A DNA stretch of 29,544 nt, from assembly GCA_031265635.1 (NCBI GenBank), contig JAISCK010000198.1:1-29544 (forward strand), in the 5' to 3' direction. A program made the translations under genes and the position numbers. Shown here piece after piece: positions 22,320-29,544 of the stretch. Positions within the stretch are counted from its first letter, which is position 1. Each line of letters opens with the position of its first letter. Source of the stretch: Spirochaetaceae bacterium (GTDB lineage Bacteria; Spirochaetota; Spirochaetia; Treponematales; Breznakiellaceae). Below the pieces are notes generated by a model. It had not been told where the DNA came from and did not search any database. It was given only the letters and a program-made list of their open reading frames with translations.

Positions 22320-22517
22320 CTACTCCTCATTCTTGAAAGCGCCGATCTGTCTGCGGTATTCGATGATACGGCTGATAAGTTCGGGCACCGGTTCCCGGAC
22401 TATGACATGCTTGCCCGAAAGCATGGTGAGATTGGTGTCCGGTTTAACCTCAATGGACTCAATCTGGTGGGGGTTGATGAAATATTCTTTGCCGTCAAGA
22501 CGGGTTACCTGTATCAT
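22320..22517 (-). CDS. flbD: FlbD-family small motility protein
   Basis: 65 residues from the ATG at 22517; a GTG at 22520 would add one. The sequence opens MIQVTRLDGKEYFINPHQIE, the FlbD family signature, and continues with a short beta/helix unit (HVIVREPVPELISRIIEYRRQ). It is regularly found between flgE and motA in spirochaetes and some Firmicutes; its exact role is not known. The ribosome site is weak and flgE ends six bases earlier, so translation is probably coupled. Confidence 0.92.
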   Translation of the reverse strand: MIQVTRLDGKEYFINPHQIESIEVKPDTNLTMLSGKHVIVREPVPELISRIIEYRRQIGAFKNEE

Positions 22518-22523
22518 CACTTA

Positions 22524-23924
22524 TTACCGTTTAAGGGTCAGTATTTCCTGAAGCATCTGATCAGCGGTCTGTATGGTTCTGGAGTTTGCCTGGAAACCCC
22601 TCTGGGTAACTATCATATCGACGAACTGATCCGAAAGGTCCACATTGGACATTTCCAGGGTGCCTGAAATTATCGCGCCCCTGCCCGCGGTTCCCGAAGT
22701 TCCTACATTGGCGATGCCGGAATTATTGGAAGCCACAAAATTATTGTCGCCAGCCTTTTCCAGGGCGCCCTGATTGGCAAAGGTTGCCAGGGCTATCTGG
22801 CCCAGGGGCCTGCGGCTTCCGTTGGAATACACGCCGGTTATCACCCCTCTCTGGTCTATTTTGAAGTTTTCAAGATAGCCCATGGTGTAGCCGTCCTGCT
22901 CAAAGATCTTGGTGGTGCTGGCGGAAGTGTACTGGGTGATGGTGTTTACAAGCCCCCCCACGGCCCCCAGGTTAAGGGTGAATTCCTGGCGCACCAGTTC
23001 GCCGTCCGCTCCGGGAGTGGCGTCGGCCACATCGTAGGCAACCTGCATGGTTACGGCGCCTGTTTCGGGCGAGGCGTTGCCCGCGGCGTCAACCACCCCG
23101 GCAAGGTTCCCCAGGTTGGAGAAGTTCACCGTAAAGGTATTGCCCTCTCCCACGGCCGGGGCGGCTTCTCCCAGGCCCACGGAGGCGTTGGTCGCGGCGG
23201 CGGCCTGGGGGTCCACGTTTACCGACGCGGTCCAGCTGTTGTTGGTTCCGGGCACGCGGCTGAATTCAACCCTGAGTACATGCTCTCCGCCAAAGGCATC
23301 GTAGATGTTGATTTCGGTGCCCCAGGTTCCGCTGATGATGTCGGCCTGGCTTGCCCCTTCAGGTATGAGGGGGGTGCGGTTGTCCAGATTACAGGCAAAG
23401 TTGGCCAGGGTTGTGGCCCTGGCGGGGTCTTTGCTTCCCACGGGAATCACGAGGTTTTCGGTATTCCGGGAAGTATCCAGAATTTCCACGCCGTCAATAA
23501 TACGGCTCATCCAGCCCTGGACGCTGAAACCGTTGGCAGGATTAACCAGGGTCCCGTTCTCGTCAAGGCTGAAAGCCCCGGCACGGGTATAGTAGTCCTG
23601 GTCCCCTTCGCGGAGTACAAAGAAGCCCGTATCCCGTATGGCCAGATCGGTCTGGTTCCCGGTGGACTGAAGGGCTCCCTGGATGTGGATGGTGTCGATA
23701 GACGCTATGGTCATGCCGAGACCGACTTCCTTGGGGTTTACCCCGCCTACGTCTTCGGTAGGACGGGCCGCGGCGCCGAGCTGCTGGTAGATCATATCCT
23801 GAAAATTCACCCGGTTCCGCTTGAACCCGGTTGTATTAACGTTGGCAATATTATTACCGATGACGTCCATTCTCGTCTGATGATTCTGAAGTCCGGACAC
23901 GCCGGAATACAATGACCGCATCAT
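22524..23924 (-). CDS. flgE: FlgE, flagellar hook protein
   Basis: 466 residues. The N-terminal rod/hook motif (MMRSLYSGVSGLQNHQTRMDVIGNNIANVNTTGFK region) and the C-terminal SNVDLSDQFVDMIVTQRGFQANSRTIQTADQML helix pair are diagnostic. Lys165 and Cys178 are present; in T. denticola these residues form the lysinoalanine cross-link that joins hook subunits covalently. AAAGGAG is seven bases before the start, the strongest ribosome site in this half-operon, fitting a protein needed in many copies. It follows flgD after 63 bases that contain a hairpin. Confidence 0.97.
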   Translation of the reverse strand: MMRSLYSGVSGLQNHQTRMDVIGNNIANVNTTGFKRNRVNFQDMIYQQLGAAARPTEDVGGVNPKEVGLGMTIASIDTIHIQGALQSTGNQTDLAIRDTGFFVLREGDQDYYTRAGAFSLDENGTLVNPANGFSVQGWMSRIIDGVEILDTSRNTENLVIPVGSKDPARATTLANFACNLDNRTPLIPEGASQADIISGTWGTEINIYDAFGGEHVLRVEFSRVPGTNNSWTASVNVDPQAAAATNASVGLGEAAPAVGEGNTFTVNFSNLGNLAGVVDAAGNASPETGAVTMQVAYDVADATPGADGELVRQEFTLNLGAVGGLVNTITQYTSASTTKIFEQDGYTMGYLENFKIDQRGVITGVYSNGSRRPLGQIALATFANQGALEKAGDNNFVASNNSGIANVGTSGTAGRGAIISGTLEMSNVDLSDQFVDMIVTQRGFQANSRTIQTADQMLQEILTLKR

Positions 23925-23943
23925 GATGCTGCTCCTTTACCCT

Positions 23944-23970
23944 GTCCCGGGCCGCGAAAAGGCCGGGGAC
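23944..23970 (-). other. Intercistronic hairpin between flgD and flgE
   Basis: GTCCCGGGCC (23944-23953) and GGCCGGGGAC (23961-23970) form a ten-position stem with one central mismatch and a seven-base loop. It is followed on the mRNA by the flgE ribosome site rather than a T-run. It may be a processing or stability element that raises flgE expression above flgD; inference only. Confidence 0.5.
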
Positions 23971-23987
23971 GGACTTGCTTTGCTGTC

Positions 23988-24428
23988 TTATTCCGCAAAG
24001 ACACTGGTTACCTGATCCCACTGGTACACGCTTCCGTTCACCAGAATTTCAGGATTGTCGCCCCGTGATACGGCCTTTACCGTTCCCTGGATTATCTCTT
24101 CCCCGTCCACAAGCTCAACGCCCTTTCCCAGGGACGCCTGGGCTTCGCTGCCTATCAGGATGGTCTTGAGCTGGGCAAAATCCCTGGCCATACCGCTCAT
24201 TTGTTCCAGCGTGGAGAACTGGGCCATCTGGGCGATAAATTCCTTGTCCTCCATAGGCGCCGTGGGGTCCTGATGGGCCAACTGGGTGAGGAGGATTTTT
24301 AAGAATTCATCCTTTCCCAGGGTCTGCACCGGCATCTTGTTTTCAAATATTTCCCTGTTGGCCCTTCGGACATACTGCTCATTGGCGGCTATCTCCTGGG
24401 GGCTCATTTTATATTCCTGTATCTCCAT
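23988..24428 (-). CDS. flgD: FlgD, hook cap / hook assembly protein
   Basis: 146 residues, the short form found in spirochaetes and Bacillus. LGKDEFLKILLTQLAHQDPTAPMEDKEFIAQMAQFSTLEQM is the FlgD scaffold signature (split here across residues about 38-78). The C-terminal ~70 residues form the small beta domain (GKGVELVDGEEIIQGTVKAV). The longer Ig-like part of enteric FlgD is missing, as expected for this group. GAGGAG is five bases before the ATG. It forms the cap under which FlgE subunits polymerise. Confidence 0.95.
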   Translation of the reverse strand: MEIQEYKMSPQEIAANEQYVRRANREIFENKMPVQTLGKDEFLKILLTQLAHQDPTAPMEDKEFIAQMAQFSTLEQMSGMARDFAQLKTILIGSEAQASLGKGVELVDGEEIIQGTVKAVSRGDNPEILVNGSVYQWDQVTSVFAE

Positions 24429-24440
24429 AATTACTCCTCA

Positions 24441-25796
24441 CTAGGCCAGCATATTGATCCGCGCGTCGCCGCGGACAAGAGCGCCGGAATCGTCCGCGCG
24501 GTAATCAACCAGGGCTTCGTAACTCGAAGCCGCCAGACTTTCGGAATAAAAGGGGCTCGCATCCTCTCTGTTCCTCTGTCCGCCCGTTCCGTCGGCGCTG
24601 TTTTGGGCAAGTTCCAGGGTAGCTCCGCTGAAACCCGACTCCTTAAAAGCCGCTTCCAGAACCGGGAGTTCCCGTTCAAAAGCCCTGAGGGCGTCATTGC
24701 TTTCTACAATGATATGCCCCGCTATTTTGTTTTCGGATAATTCAAGGCGTATCTTTACATTTCCAAGACTTTCAGGTTTAAGGGAAAGCCGTATGAGGCC
24801 CTCGCCGCCGTCCTTTAGTATCATGGAGGCGTGGCGCACTATGTCCTGTCCAAGGGCGCCCCGCAGTTCCCGGGTCAGGGCGTCGCCGGGGGAAGTGCCG
24901 GGGGTTTCACGGCCCTCCGCCGGGGAACGGCCTTCGACGCGAAAGACAAGTTCGGTTCCGGGAAGCTCCCGTTTTCCGGAAAGGGTAAGCTCGCCGGCCT
25001 TTTCCGGGATGTTTTTAGGTTCCGCGTCCCCCCGGAAATCCCTGATCTCAAAGCGGCTCCCGGTTCTTGTCCGGGCAAGCCTTTCGCGGCCCCTGGTTTC
25101 TTCCTGTTTCCCGGTTTTGCCGGTCCTGTTCAGGTCCACAAGGCCCCGGCGGGTTTCCTTTGTTCCGGGCGTTTCGCCGGTCTTTCCGGCCGGGCCCGCG
25201 AACAGGGCGGAACGGTCTTTGACAGCAAGGCCCAGGTCCCCGGAGGGCAAATCCCCGGCAAACGCCCTTTTGTCAAAATCCCCGCGCCTCATGAGATCGG
25301 CGAGGCTGTGGACCGCGTCTTTGGGGGAGAAATCTTCATCCTCGGCGGGAAGAGGCAGGTCTTTTGTTCCCTGTTCATGGTGAAACGACGCGAAAAGCCC
25401 GGAATTCTTATCCGGTTTCTCCTCTTTTGAAAGAAAAACCCCTTCGTTTCCTTCTGTCCCGTCGCGGGACAGAGCGAAAGCGGGGTTTTTTTCTTTTGAA
25501 AAGATGAGATCGTCCTTGTTCCGGGACATAATTGCCGGCGCTTTCCAGCCCTGGTTTTTGCCCGGTTTAAGAACGCCCCCGGCATTTTCAGGCTGAATTT
25601 GACCTTCCGCGAGTTCAGGTCCGGTTTTTTTTATGTTTTCCAGCAGAGTCTTTATCAGGCCGGCAAAGTCCCCGGCCTTGTCCCTGGTCCCGGCTTTCTT
25701 TGTCCTGCCGCGCCCGGTAAGCGCTTCCAATGACGGACTATGCGTCCCGGAAGGTTCCTGAGGCTGTGCTGATACCTGGGCTGATAATTCAATCAC
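24441..25796 (-). CDS. fliK: FliK-like hook-length control protein (treponemal Tap1)
   Basis: 451 residues. The first ~320 are low-complexity, rich in Lys/Gly/Glu/Pro and probably disordered, as in secreted ruler proteins. Residues about 330-425 are the Flg_hook domain (GLIRLSLKPESLGNVKIRLEL, then a Leu/Phe-rich helix ending LPVLEAAFKESGFSGATLEL). The domain triggers FlhB switching once the hook is complete. The start is GTG with GAGGAGG seven bases upstream. It precedes flgD by 12 bases; in T. pallidum the same position is tap1. The N-terminal sequence is expected to vary strongly between species. Confidence 0.88.
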   Translation of the reverse strand: MIELSAQVSAQPQEPSGTHSPSLEALTGRGRTKKAGTRDKAGDFAGLIKTLLENIKKTGPELAEGQIQPENAGGVLKPGKNQGWKAPAIMSRNKDDLIFSKEKNPAFALSRDGTEGNEGVFLSKEEKPDKNSGLFASFHHEQGTKDLPLPAEDEDFSPKDAVHSLADLMRRGDFDKRAFAGDLPSGDLGLAVKDRSALFAGPAGKTGETPGTKETRRGLVDLNRTGKTGKQEETRGRERLARTRTGSRFEIRDFRGDAEPKNIPEKAGELTLSGKRELPGTELVFRVEGRSPAEGRETPGTSPGDALTRELRGALGQDIVRHASMILKDGGEGLIRLSLKPESLGNVKIRLELSENKIAGHIIVESNDALRAFERELPVLEAAFKESGFSGATLELAQNSADGTGGQRNREDASPFYSESLAASSYEALVDYRADDSGALVRGDARINMLA

Positions 25797-25839
25797 CGCC
25801 CAACCTCCTCATTATGATTCCGGTTACGGGCGGTTGCTG

Positions 25840-26463
25840 TCAGTTAAGGGACCGGGGTCTGCCGGCCATCTTACGCATGAGTTCCGCCGCCCGTTCCGAA
25901 GGCAAAAGCGACAGCCAGTAGGGCACAATGGAACTTGTCCCTTCCCGGCCCGCTATTTCCTCGGTCATCCGGAGCACGTCTATAGCGTCCTGATCGCTCA
26001 TTGCCGCGATTATGTCCACCGCTCGCTCCGGCGGCATACCCGTAAGATCACGGGCATTCTGTTCGACGTTGCTTATTCTAGCATCGGCATCTATCTGCCT
26101 GGCTTTAAGCGATTGATCCATGTCATCGAGCGTTTTTTGCCGCTGCTCCAGTTCCTGGGCCATTTGTTCAATTTCTTCCCGCTGCCGGTCAAGGTCCTGT
26201 TCCCTCTGGTCAAGTTCAAGGGAACGGAGTTCCTGGGCCTCAAGGCGCACGGCAAGCCTTTCGGCGTCAAGGGAGAGGAATTCTTCGCCTTCAAGTTCGG
26301 TCTGGGTGCGGGGCGCGAGGCCGAAGAAACGGTACACCGGGGCAAGCACGGCCTTGGCGTCAATAACATTGAGATAGTCAAACCAGAAAAGCCCTCCGCC
26401 GGCGAGGACGATGATAAGCAGCACTAATACTATGACCCTGCCTAAAATACGGGGTTCGGCCAT
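25840..26463 (-). CDS. flbB: FlbB/MotE-like periplasmic collar protein
   Basis: 207 residues from the ATG at 26463, which has AAGGAG eight bases upstream; a TTG two codons earlier is too close to that site. One membrane helix (about 9-29) is followed by a long coiled coil (about 60-135, LRSLELDQREQDLDRQ type) and a MgtE-N-like C-terminal domain (AVDIIAAMSDQDAIDVL, LLPSERAAELMRKMAG). In Borrelia FlbB is a base component of the collar and stator scaffold; in Helicobacter the relative MotE helps place stators. It is the first gene of the motility run and is followed by fliK after 43 bases. Confidence 0.85.
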   Translation of the reverse strand: MAEPRILGRVIVLVLLIIVLAGGGLFWFDYLNVIDAKAVLAPVYRFFGLAPRTQTELEGEEFLSLDAERLAVRLEAQELRSLELDQREQDLDRQREEIEQMAQELEQRQKTLDDMDQSLKARQIDADARISNVEQNARDLTGMPPERAVDIIAAMSDQDAIDVLRMTEEIAGREGTSSIVPYWLSLLPSERAAELMRKMAGRPRSLN

Positions 26464-26483
26464 CCGCAATACTCCTTCAATCT

Positions 26484-26513
26484 ATAATGGTCCTTTCTTC
26501 TGAAATACGTCAA
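26484..26513 (-). promoter_or_regulatory. Candidate sigma-70 promoter of the upstream motility half-operon
   Basis: On the minus strand TTGACG (26513-26508) and CATTAT (26489-26484) are 18 bases apart, with a predicted start near 26477, about 15 bases before the flbB ATG. The -35 matches 5 of 6 and the -10 4 of 6. It is the best candidate in the 129 bases between the phosphoesterase and flbB. Confidence 0.4.
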
Positions 26514-26553
26514 GGCTGTATCCGCTTTATATCTTTTCGGGGAATACGCGGCG

Positions 26554-26575
26554 AAAAATGAGGGTTTATGCTCAT
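26554..26575 (-). terminator. Weak terminator candidate after the metallophosphoesterase gene
   Basis: On the minus strand ATGAG (26575-26571) pairs with CTCAT (26562-26558), followed by five T including the last stem base (26558-26554). The stem is short and AT-containing, so it may be leaky. Confidence 0.3.
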
Positions 26576-26592
26576 AACGCGGGAAGGTTTGG

Positions 26593-27651
26593 CTAACGGC
26601 CCAAAAGTTCAATTTTCGCCTTGATGAATTCCAGGCTGTCGCTGTTAAGCACGGCCCTCATGCGGCCGCTTACTTTGTCCACACGGTACCCTCCCCGGCT
26701 TATAAAAGTTTTTCCTTCGCCTTCGGTAAACCAGTAGACCAGGGCAATGTTCCTGCCGTCGAGTTCAATGGCGTTGATGCCTTTCTTGCCGATAACCGAG
26801 CCTGAATTAAAAAGGCAGGGGACGGTTATACCGTCGCCGTAAAGGCTCCGGCGCAGTACGTCCCGCCGTTCTGAACGCTTGAGTTTGGCCATCTCAAAAC
26901 GGAGCGTCTTTATCTCGCCGGCAATACGGCGCTGCTGGTCGCCGCTCAGGCCCGGATACGCCCTGCAAAGCCTTTCGATTTCAAATTTGATATAGTCAAA
27001 ACGTCCCAGGGACTCAAAGAGGGGCCTGTGGGTATGACCTATGACCGAGACGCAGTTATGGGCAAGGGAAAAGGTATATGCCTCCCGTTCAACATGAAAA
27101 CGCTTGTGGGGGCCTCTGGCGGAGGAAATATTTTTGATGCCGAAGGGGTTGACAATATAGCGGAGCAGGATGCGTATAACGTGGTTATAGCCTGAGTAGA
27201 CCTTGGAGGACTGGTGGCCGTGATAAACAAAGACAGGAATAACGCCGGTCTCCACGCGCACCGCGTTGTACAGGGCGTAGGGATAGGCTTTTTCAAAGAC
27301 AAGGGCCTCATCATGATTTCCCAGGGTTTTGTAGAGCCTCCCCTCCGAGGCAAAGAGGTCAAAAATTTCGTAGAGCCTGTGCCAGCGGGCCCTGATTTTT
27401 TCAAGCGAATAACGCTGGAGTTCCTCAATATCGCCGTTCAGTATAAGATGCCAGCCTTGGGGGTAGTAATACTTTTCGAGCAGGTCGCATACCAGGGGTC
27501 CGTTACGCGACAGATCGTCGGTCCTGCCCCCGTCTCCCATGTGAAAATCGCTTATGACAAGGACCCTGCCCTCCCGGGAAAGGTCAAGAACCGCGTCGTT
27601 GTTAAAACGGGAGCTGATGATGTCGGCAAAAAAGGGAGAAGCTCTGTTCAT
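26593..27651 (-). CDS. Calcineurin-like metallophosphoesterase
   Basis: 352 residues. The metal-binding motifs are in order: DFH (35-37), GD (73-74), GNHD (111-114), HGH (144-146) and GHTH (205-208). These form the two-metal site of the calcineurin-like superfamily, whose members cleave phosphoesters. LpxH-type UDP-diacylglucosamine pyrophosphatases share the fold, but the long C-terminal part (210-352) is unlike LpxH, so the substrate is open. No signal peptide or clear membrane helix; cytoplasmic. The ATG has a poor ribosome site. It is divergent from rdgB across 84 bases and upstream of flbB on the same strand. Confidence 0.85.
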   Translation of the reverse strand: MNRASPFFADIISSRFNNDAVLDLSREGRVLVISDFHMGDGGRTDDLSRNGPLVCDLLEKYYYPQGWHLILNGDIEELQRYSLEKIRARWHRLYEIFDLFASEGRLYKTLGNHDEALVFEKAYPYALYNAVRVETGVIPVFVYHGHQSSKVYSGYNHVIRILLRYIVNPFGIKNISSARGPHKRFHVEREAYTFSLAHNCVSVIGHTHRPLFESLGRFDYIKFEIERLCRAYPGLSGDQQRRIAGEIKTLRFEMAKLKRSERRDVLRRSLYGDGITVPCLFNSGSVIGKKGINAIELDGRNIALVYWFTEGEGKTFISRGGYRVDKVSGRMRAVLNSDSLEFIKAKIELLGR

Positions 27652-27721
27652 TTTCTAAAAATAAAGTATTTTTCCCTTCCGGGCAACCCTGAGCCGCCCC
27701 TGTTTTTCTTTTGAATTTTTT

Positions 27722-27729
27722 GCTAGTAT
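27722..27729 (+). promoter_or_regulatory. Extended -10 promoter directly before rdgB
   Basis: TGCTAGTAT (27721-27729) fits an extended -10 element. Seven bases past its end is 27736, the A of the rdgB ATG, so the mRNA may have no leader. No ribosome site is present between the box and the start, in agreement with that. No good -35 box is visible, as is common with extended -10 promoters. Confidence 0.45.
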
Positions 27730-27735
27730 GGCTCC

Positions 27736-28362
27736 ATGATTCTCTGGTTTGCCACGGCGAATGAACATAAACGGAAAGAACTTGCCGCCGTATTAACGGG
27801 GCATACAATACTGACCCCCGCCGACAGGGCCGTGGAATTTGACCCCGAGGAGACAGGGACGGCCTTTTACGAAAACGCCCTTATCAAGGCCAGGGCATTG
27901 TACGCCCTGGTAAAAGAGCCGGTCATAGCCGATGATTCGGGGCTCTGCGTAGACGCCCTCGGCGGAAGGCCCGGTATCTATTCGGCCCGTTACGGGAGCG
28001 GGGCCGGAAAAAAACTTGACAGCCCCGAAAGAAACGCCCTGCTCCTTAACGAACTGGGCGGGGAAAAAAACCGGGCCGCCCGCTTTGTCTGCGCCATGGT
28101 TCTCATGCTCAGTGAAGACCGTTTCTTCCTTGTCCAGGAAACCCTGGAAGGAACCATAGCCAACCGGGCAAGGGGCGAAGGAGGCTTCGGTTACGATCCC
28201 CTGCTGTATCTGGACGAAAAACGCTGTACGGTAGCGGAACTTCCCGGCGACGAGAAAAACGCGCTGAGCCACAGAGGCAGGGCGGCGCGCCGTATCGCGG
28301 CCCTTCTTGAAAGCCTTGACAAAACGCCGCCCGAAGCCGCGCGCGGGAACTCCGGTGCCTAG
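27736..28362 (+). CDS. rdgB: RdgB/HAM1-family non-canonical purine NTP pyrophosphatase
   Basis: 208 residues. FATANEHKRKEL at the N-terminus is the substrate-phosphate motif (T/SxNxxK). ETGTAFYENALIKARAL, ADDSGLCVDALGGRPGIYSARYG and GEGGFGYDPLLY are all signature segments, and SHRGRAARRIAALL closes the protein. It hydrolyses ITP, dITP and XTP to monophosphates, keeping deaminated purines out of nucleic acids. The start has no Shine-Dalgarno sequence and probably lies at the mRNA 5' end. The last bases overlap azlC. Confidence 0.96.
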   Translation: MILWFATANEHKRKELAAVLTGHTILTPADRAVEFDPEETGTAFYENALIKARALYALVKEPVIADDSGLCVDALGGRPGIYSARYGSGAGKKLDSPERNALLLNELGGEKNRAARFVCAMVLMLSEDRFFLVQETLEGTIANRARGEGGFGYDPLLYLDEKRCTVAELPGDEKNALSHRGRAARRIAALLESLDKTPPEAARGNSGA

Positions 28363-29071
28363 AGCCTCGGAAAAAAGGGGCATCTTCCTCAGGGCCCTTT
28401 CGTATTCATTTCCGGTGTTCCTGGGCTATATCTCCATAGGCTTTGGTTTCGGCCTCCTCCTCTCCGGCGCGGGTTATCCCTGGTGGCTCAGCGGCCTTAT
28501 GGGCATTATCATGTACGCCGGAGCGGGCCAGTACCTCGCGGTGGGCCTTTTCGCCGGAGGGGCAAGCCTTCCTGAGGCATGCCTCCTCCAGCTTGTCCTC
28601 AATGCCCGGCATCTTGCCTACGGCCTTTCCATGATAAAGCGTTTCAGGGGACTGGGCTTGAGCCGGTACTACCTCATGTACGCCCTTACCGATGAAACCT
28701 TCGCCCTGTACTCCGGCCTCAAAGATGAAAAACCCGGCATCCTTTTTCCCCTCGCGCTCCTCAACCAGAGCTACTGGGTATTCGGCTCCCTCGCCGGGGG
28801 CATAGCGGGCGCCCTCATTCCCTTTGATATGGGAGGCGTTGAATTTGCCCTCACCGCCCTCTTCATCGTACTCATGATTGAACAGTACCTCATGGTAAAA
28901 AGACTGAAGCCCTTTATCCTCACCGCCATTATCACCGTGCCGGGGACCTTCTTTCTCCCTTCCCGCATAAGCCTCCTGGGGTCCCTCGCACTCTCCCTTG
29001 CCCTCGCGCAGTTTTTTCTCCCTGTCCGGGGGGAGAACGTTACGCCGCGAAACGGGGGAAACCAATGCTGA
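28355..29071 (+). CDS. azlC: AzlC, large subunit of branched-chain amino acid exporter
   Basis: 238 residues from the GTG at 28355, chosen for the usual family length; an in-frame TTG at 28307 would add 16 basic residues inside rdgB. The protein is strongly hydrophobic with about six to eight membrane segments. It opens ALSYSFPVFLGYISIGFGFG and has GIIMYAGAGQYLAVGLF and LVLNARHLAYGLSM, which are hallmarks of AzlC. It pairs with AzlD to export branched-chain amino acids or analogues. It overlaps rdgB by eight bases and azlD by seven, so the three genes form one transcript. Confidence 0.93.
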   Translation: MPRASEKRGIFLRALSYSFPVFLGYISIGFGFGLLLSGAGYPWWLSGLMGIIMYAGAGQYLAVGLFAGGASLPEACLLQLVLNARHLAYGLSMIKRFRGLGLSRYYLMYALTDETFALYSGLKDEKPGILFPLALLNQSYWVFGSLAGGIAGALIPFDMGGVEFALTALFIVLMIEQYLMVKRLKPFILTAIITVPGTFFLPSRISLLGSLALSLALAQFFLPVRGENVTPRNGGNQC

Positions 29072-29421
29072 GTACAGGCGAGGCGGTCTGTTACAGTTTT
29101 GTCATGGGCCTCGTGATACTCTTCTGCAGAACCCTGCCCTTTATCCTGTTCGACAGGAGCGCTGATGAAAAAAGCGGAAGGGGAAAAAGAACTTTCGCGT
29201 TTCTTTCGTTTGTTGAACGGGTGGTTCCCCCGATAGCCATGACCGTACTGGCGTGTAACGCCGTCTCCGGTCCTGTAAAGGAAAACCCGGAACAGGCCCT
29301 GCCCGTCCTTGCCGCGTCCCTCTTTACCGCCCTGGCGCAGTTGTGGAAACGGAACGCGTTTCTCAGCATAGCGGGCGGAACCGCCGTGTATATGATCCTT
29401 AAGACCGTGGTGTTAGGCTGA
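29065..29421 (+). CDS. azlD: AzlD, small subunit of branched-chain amino acid exporter
   Basis: 118 residues, about four membrane helices: a first segment around 8-24 with RTLPFILF, then FVERVVPPIAMTVLACNAV, an Ala/Leu-rich helix and a C-terminal GGTAVYMILKTVVL. Length and pattern match AzlD. GGGGGA lies five bases upstream of the ATG, which overlaps the azlC stop. Confidence 0.92.
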   Translation: MLSTGEAVCYSFVMGLVILFCRTLPFILFDRSADEKSGRGKRTFAFLSFVERVVPPIAMTVLACNAVSGPVKENPEQALPVLAASLFTALAQLWKRNAFLSIAGGTAVYMILKTVVLG

Positions 29422-29442
29422 ACAGAAGAAGAGATATTTCCC

Positions 29443-29472
29443 TTGTCTTTTTGCGATACATTGTGCTATAAT
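29443..29472 (+). promoter_or_regulatory. Strong extended -10 promoter at the right edge
   Basis: TTGTCT (29443-29448) is followed after 18 bases by TATAAT (29467-29472), preceded by TGC to make an extended -10 element. This is the best-looking promoter in the window. The predicted RNA start is 29479. Confidence 0.65.
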
Positions 29473-29478
29473 AGTCTT

Positions 29479-29544
29479 GTGAATACTATTTCGGCCATTG
29501 CCAGTCTCTCCGCAAACGCCTCTTCAAAATTGTTAGTTAAAATA
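29479..29544 (+). CDS. Start of an unidentified gene, cut by the window edge
   Basis: A GTG at the predicted transcription start opens 22 codons with no stop (beginning MNTISAIASLSANASSKLL). There is no ribosome site, consistent with a leaderless message like that suggested for rdgB. Too little is visible to assign a family; an ATG further right, outside the window, is the alternative start. Confidence 0.4.
   Translation, partial: MNTISAIASLSANASSKLLVKI

Overview
The window looks like a spirochaete of the order Treponematales, moderately GC-rich and probably a free-living or gut-symbiotic Treponema relative. Three things point there. Most of it is the classic treponemal motility gene order (fliK-like, flgD, flgE, flbD, motA, motB, fliL / fliM, fliY, fliO, fliP, fliQ, fliR, flhB, flhA, flhF, flhG, a treponemal unknown, fliA). 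It has a P83/100-family antigen homologue. The hook protein carries the Lys165/Cys178 pair used for the spirochaete lysinoalanine cross-link. Genus and species cannot be fixed from the sequence alone.

Layout. 29-2697 (+): an exported P83/100-like coiled-coil protein and an outer-membrane beta-barrel candidate. 2669-17456 (-): a tightly packed run from fliM down to fliA, fapA, a small unknown and a SwrB/YlxL-like membrane protein. It encodes the motor switch (FliM, FliY), the export gate (FliO/P/Q/R, FlhA/B), the two P-loop NTPases that set flagellar position and number (FlhF, FlhG), sigma-28 and accessory proteins. 17457-20169: a foreign-looking, more AT-rich block with an exported FMN/FAD lipoprotein reductase (-) and a divergent TetR-type regulator (+), sharing a 107-bp intergenic region with a clear palindromic operator. 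20170-26463 (-): the upstream half of the motility operon (FlbB, FliK, FlgD, FlgE, FlbD, MotA, MotB, FliL). 26593-27651 (-): a metallophosphoesterase. 27736-29421 (+): an RdgB/HAM1 nucleotide pyrophosphatase and an AzlC/AzlD amino-acid exporter. A new gene with a strong promoter begins at the right edge.

How it works together. The minus-strand genes supply most parts needed to build hook and motor: FliK/FlgD/FlgE for the hook, MotA/MotB/FliL/FlbB for the stator and collar, FliM/FliY for switching, the Fli/Flh membrane proteins for export, FlhF/FlhG for placement, FliA for late-gene transcription. FliF, FliG, FliH, FliI, FliE, FlgB and FlgC are absent and must lie elsewhere. In T. pallidum fliL and fliM are adjacent. 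Here they are separated by the reductase/TetR block, with a terminator-like hairpin after fliL and a sigma-28-type promoter candidate before fliM, suggesting the operon was split and rewired. No rRNA, tRNA, CRISPR array, transposase or phage gene was seen.
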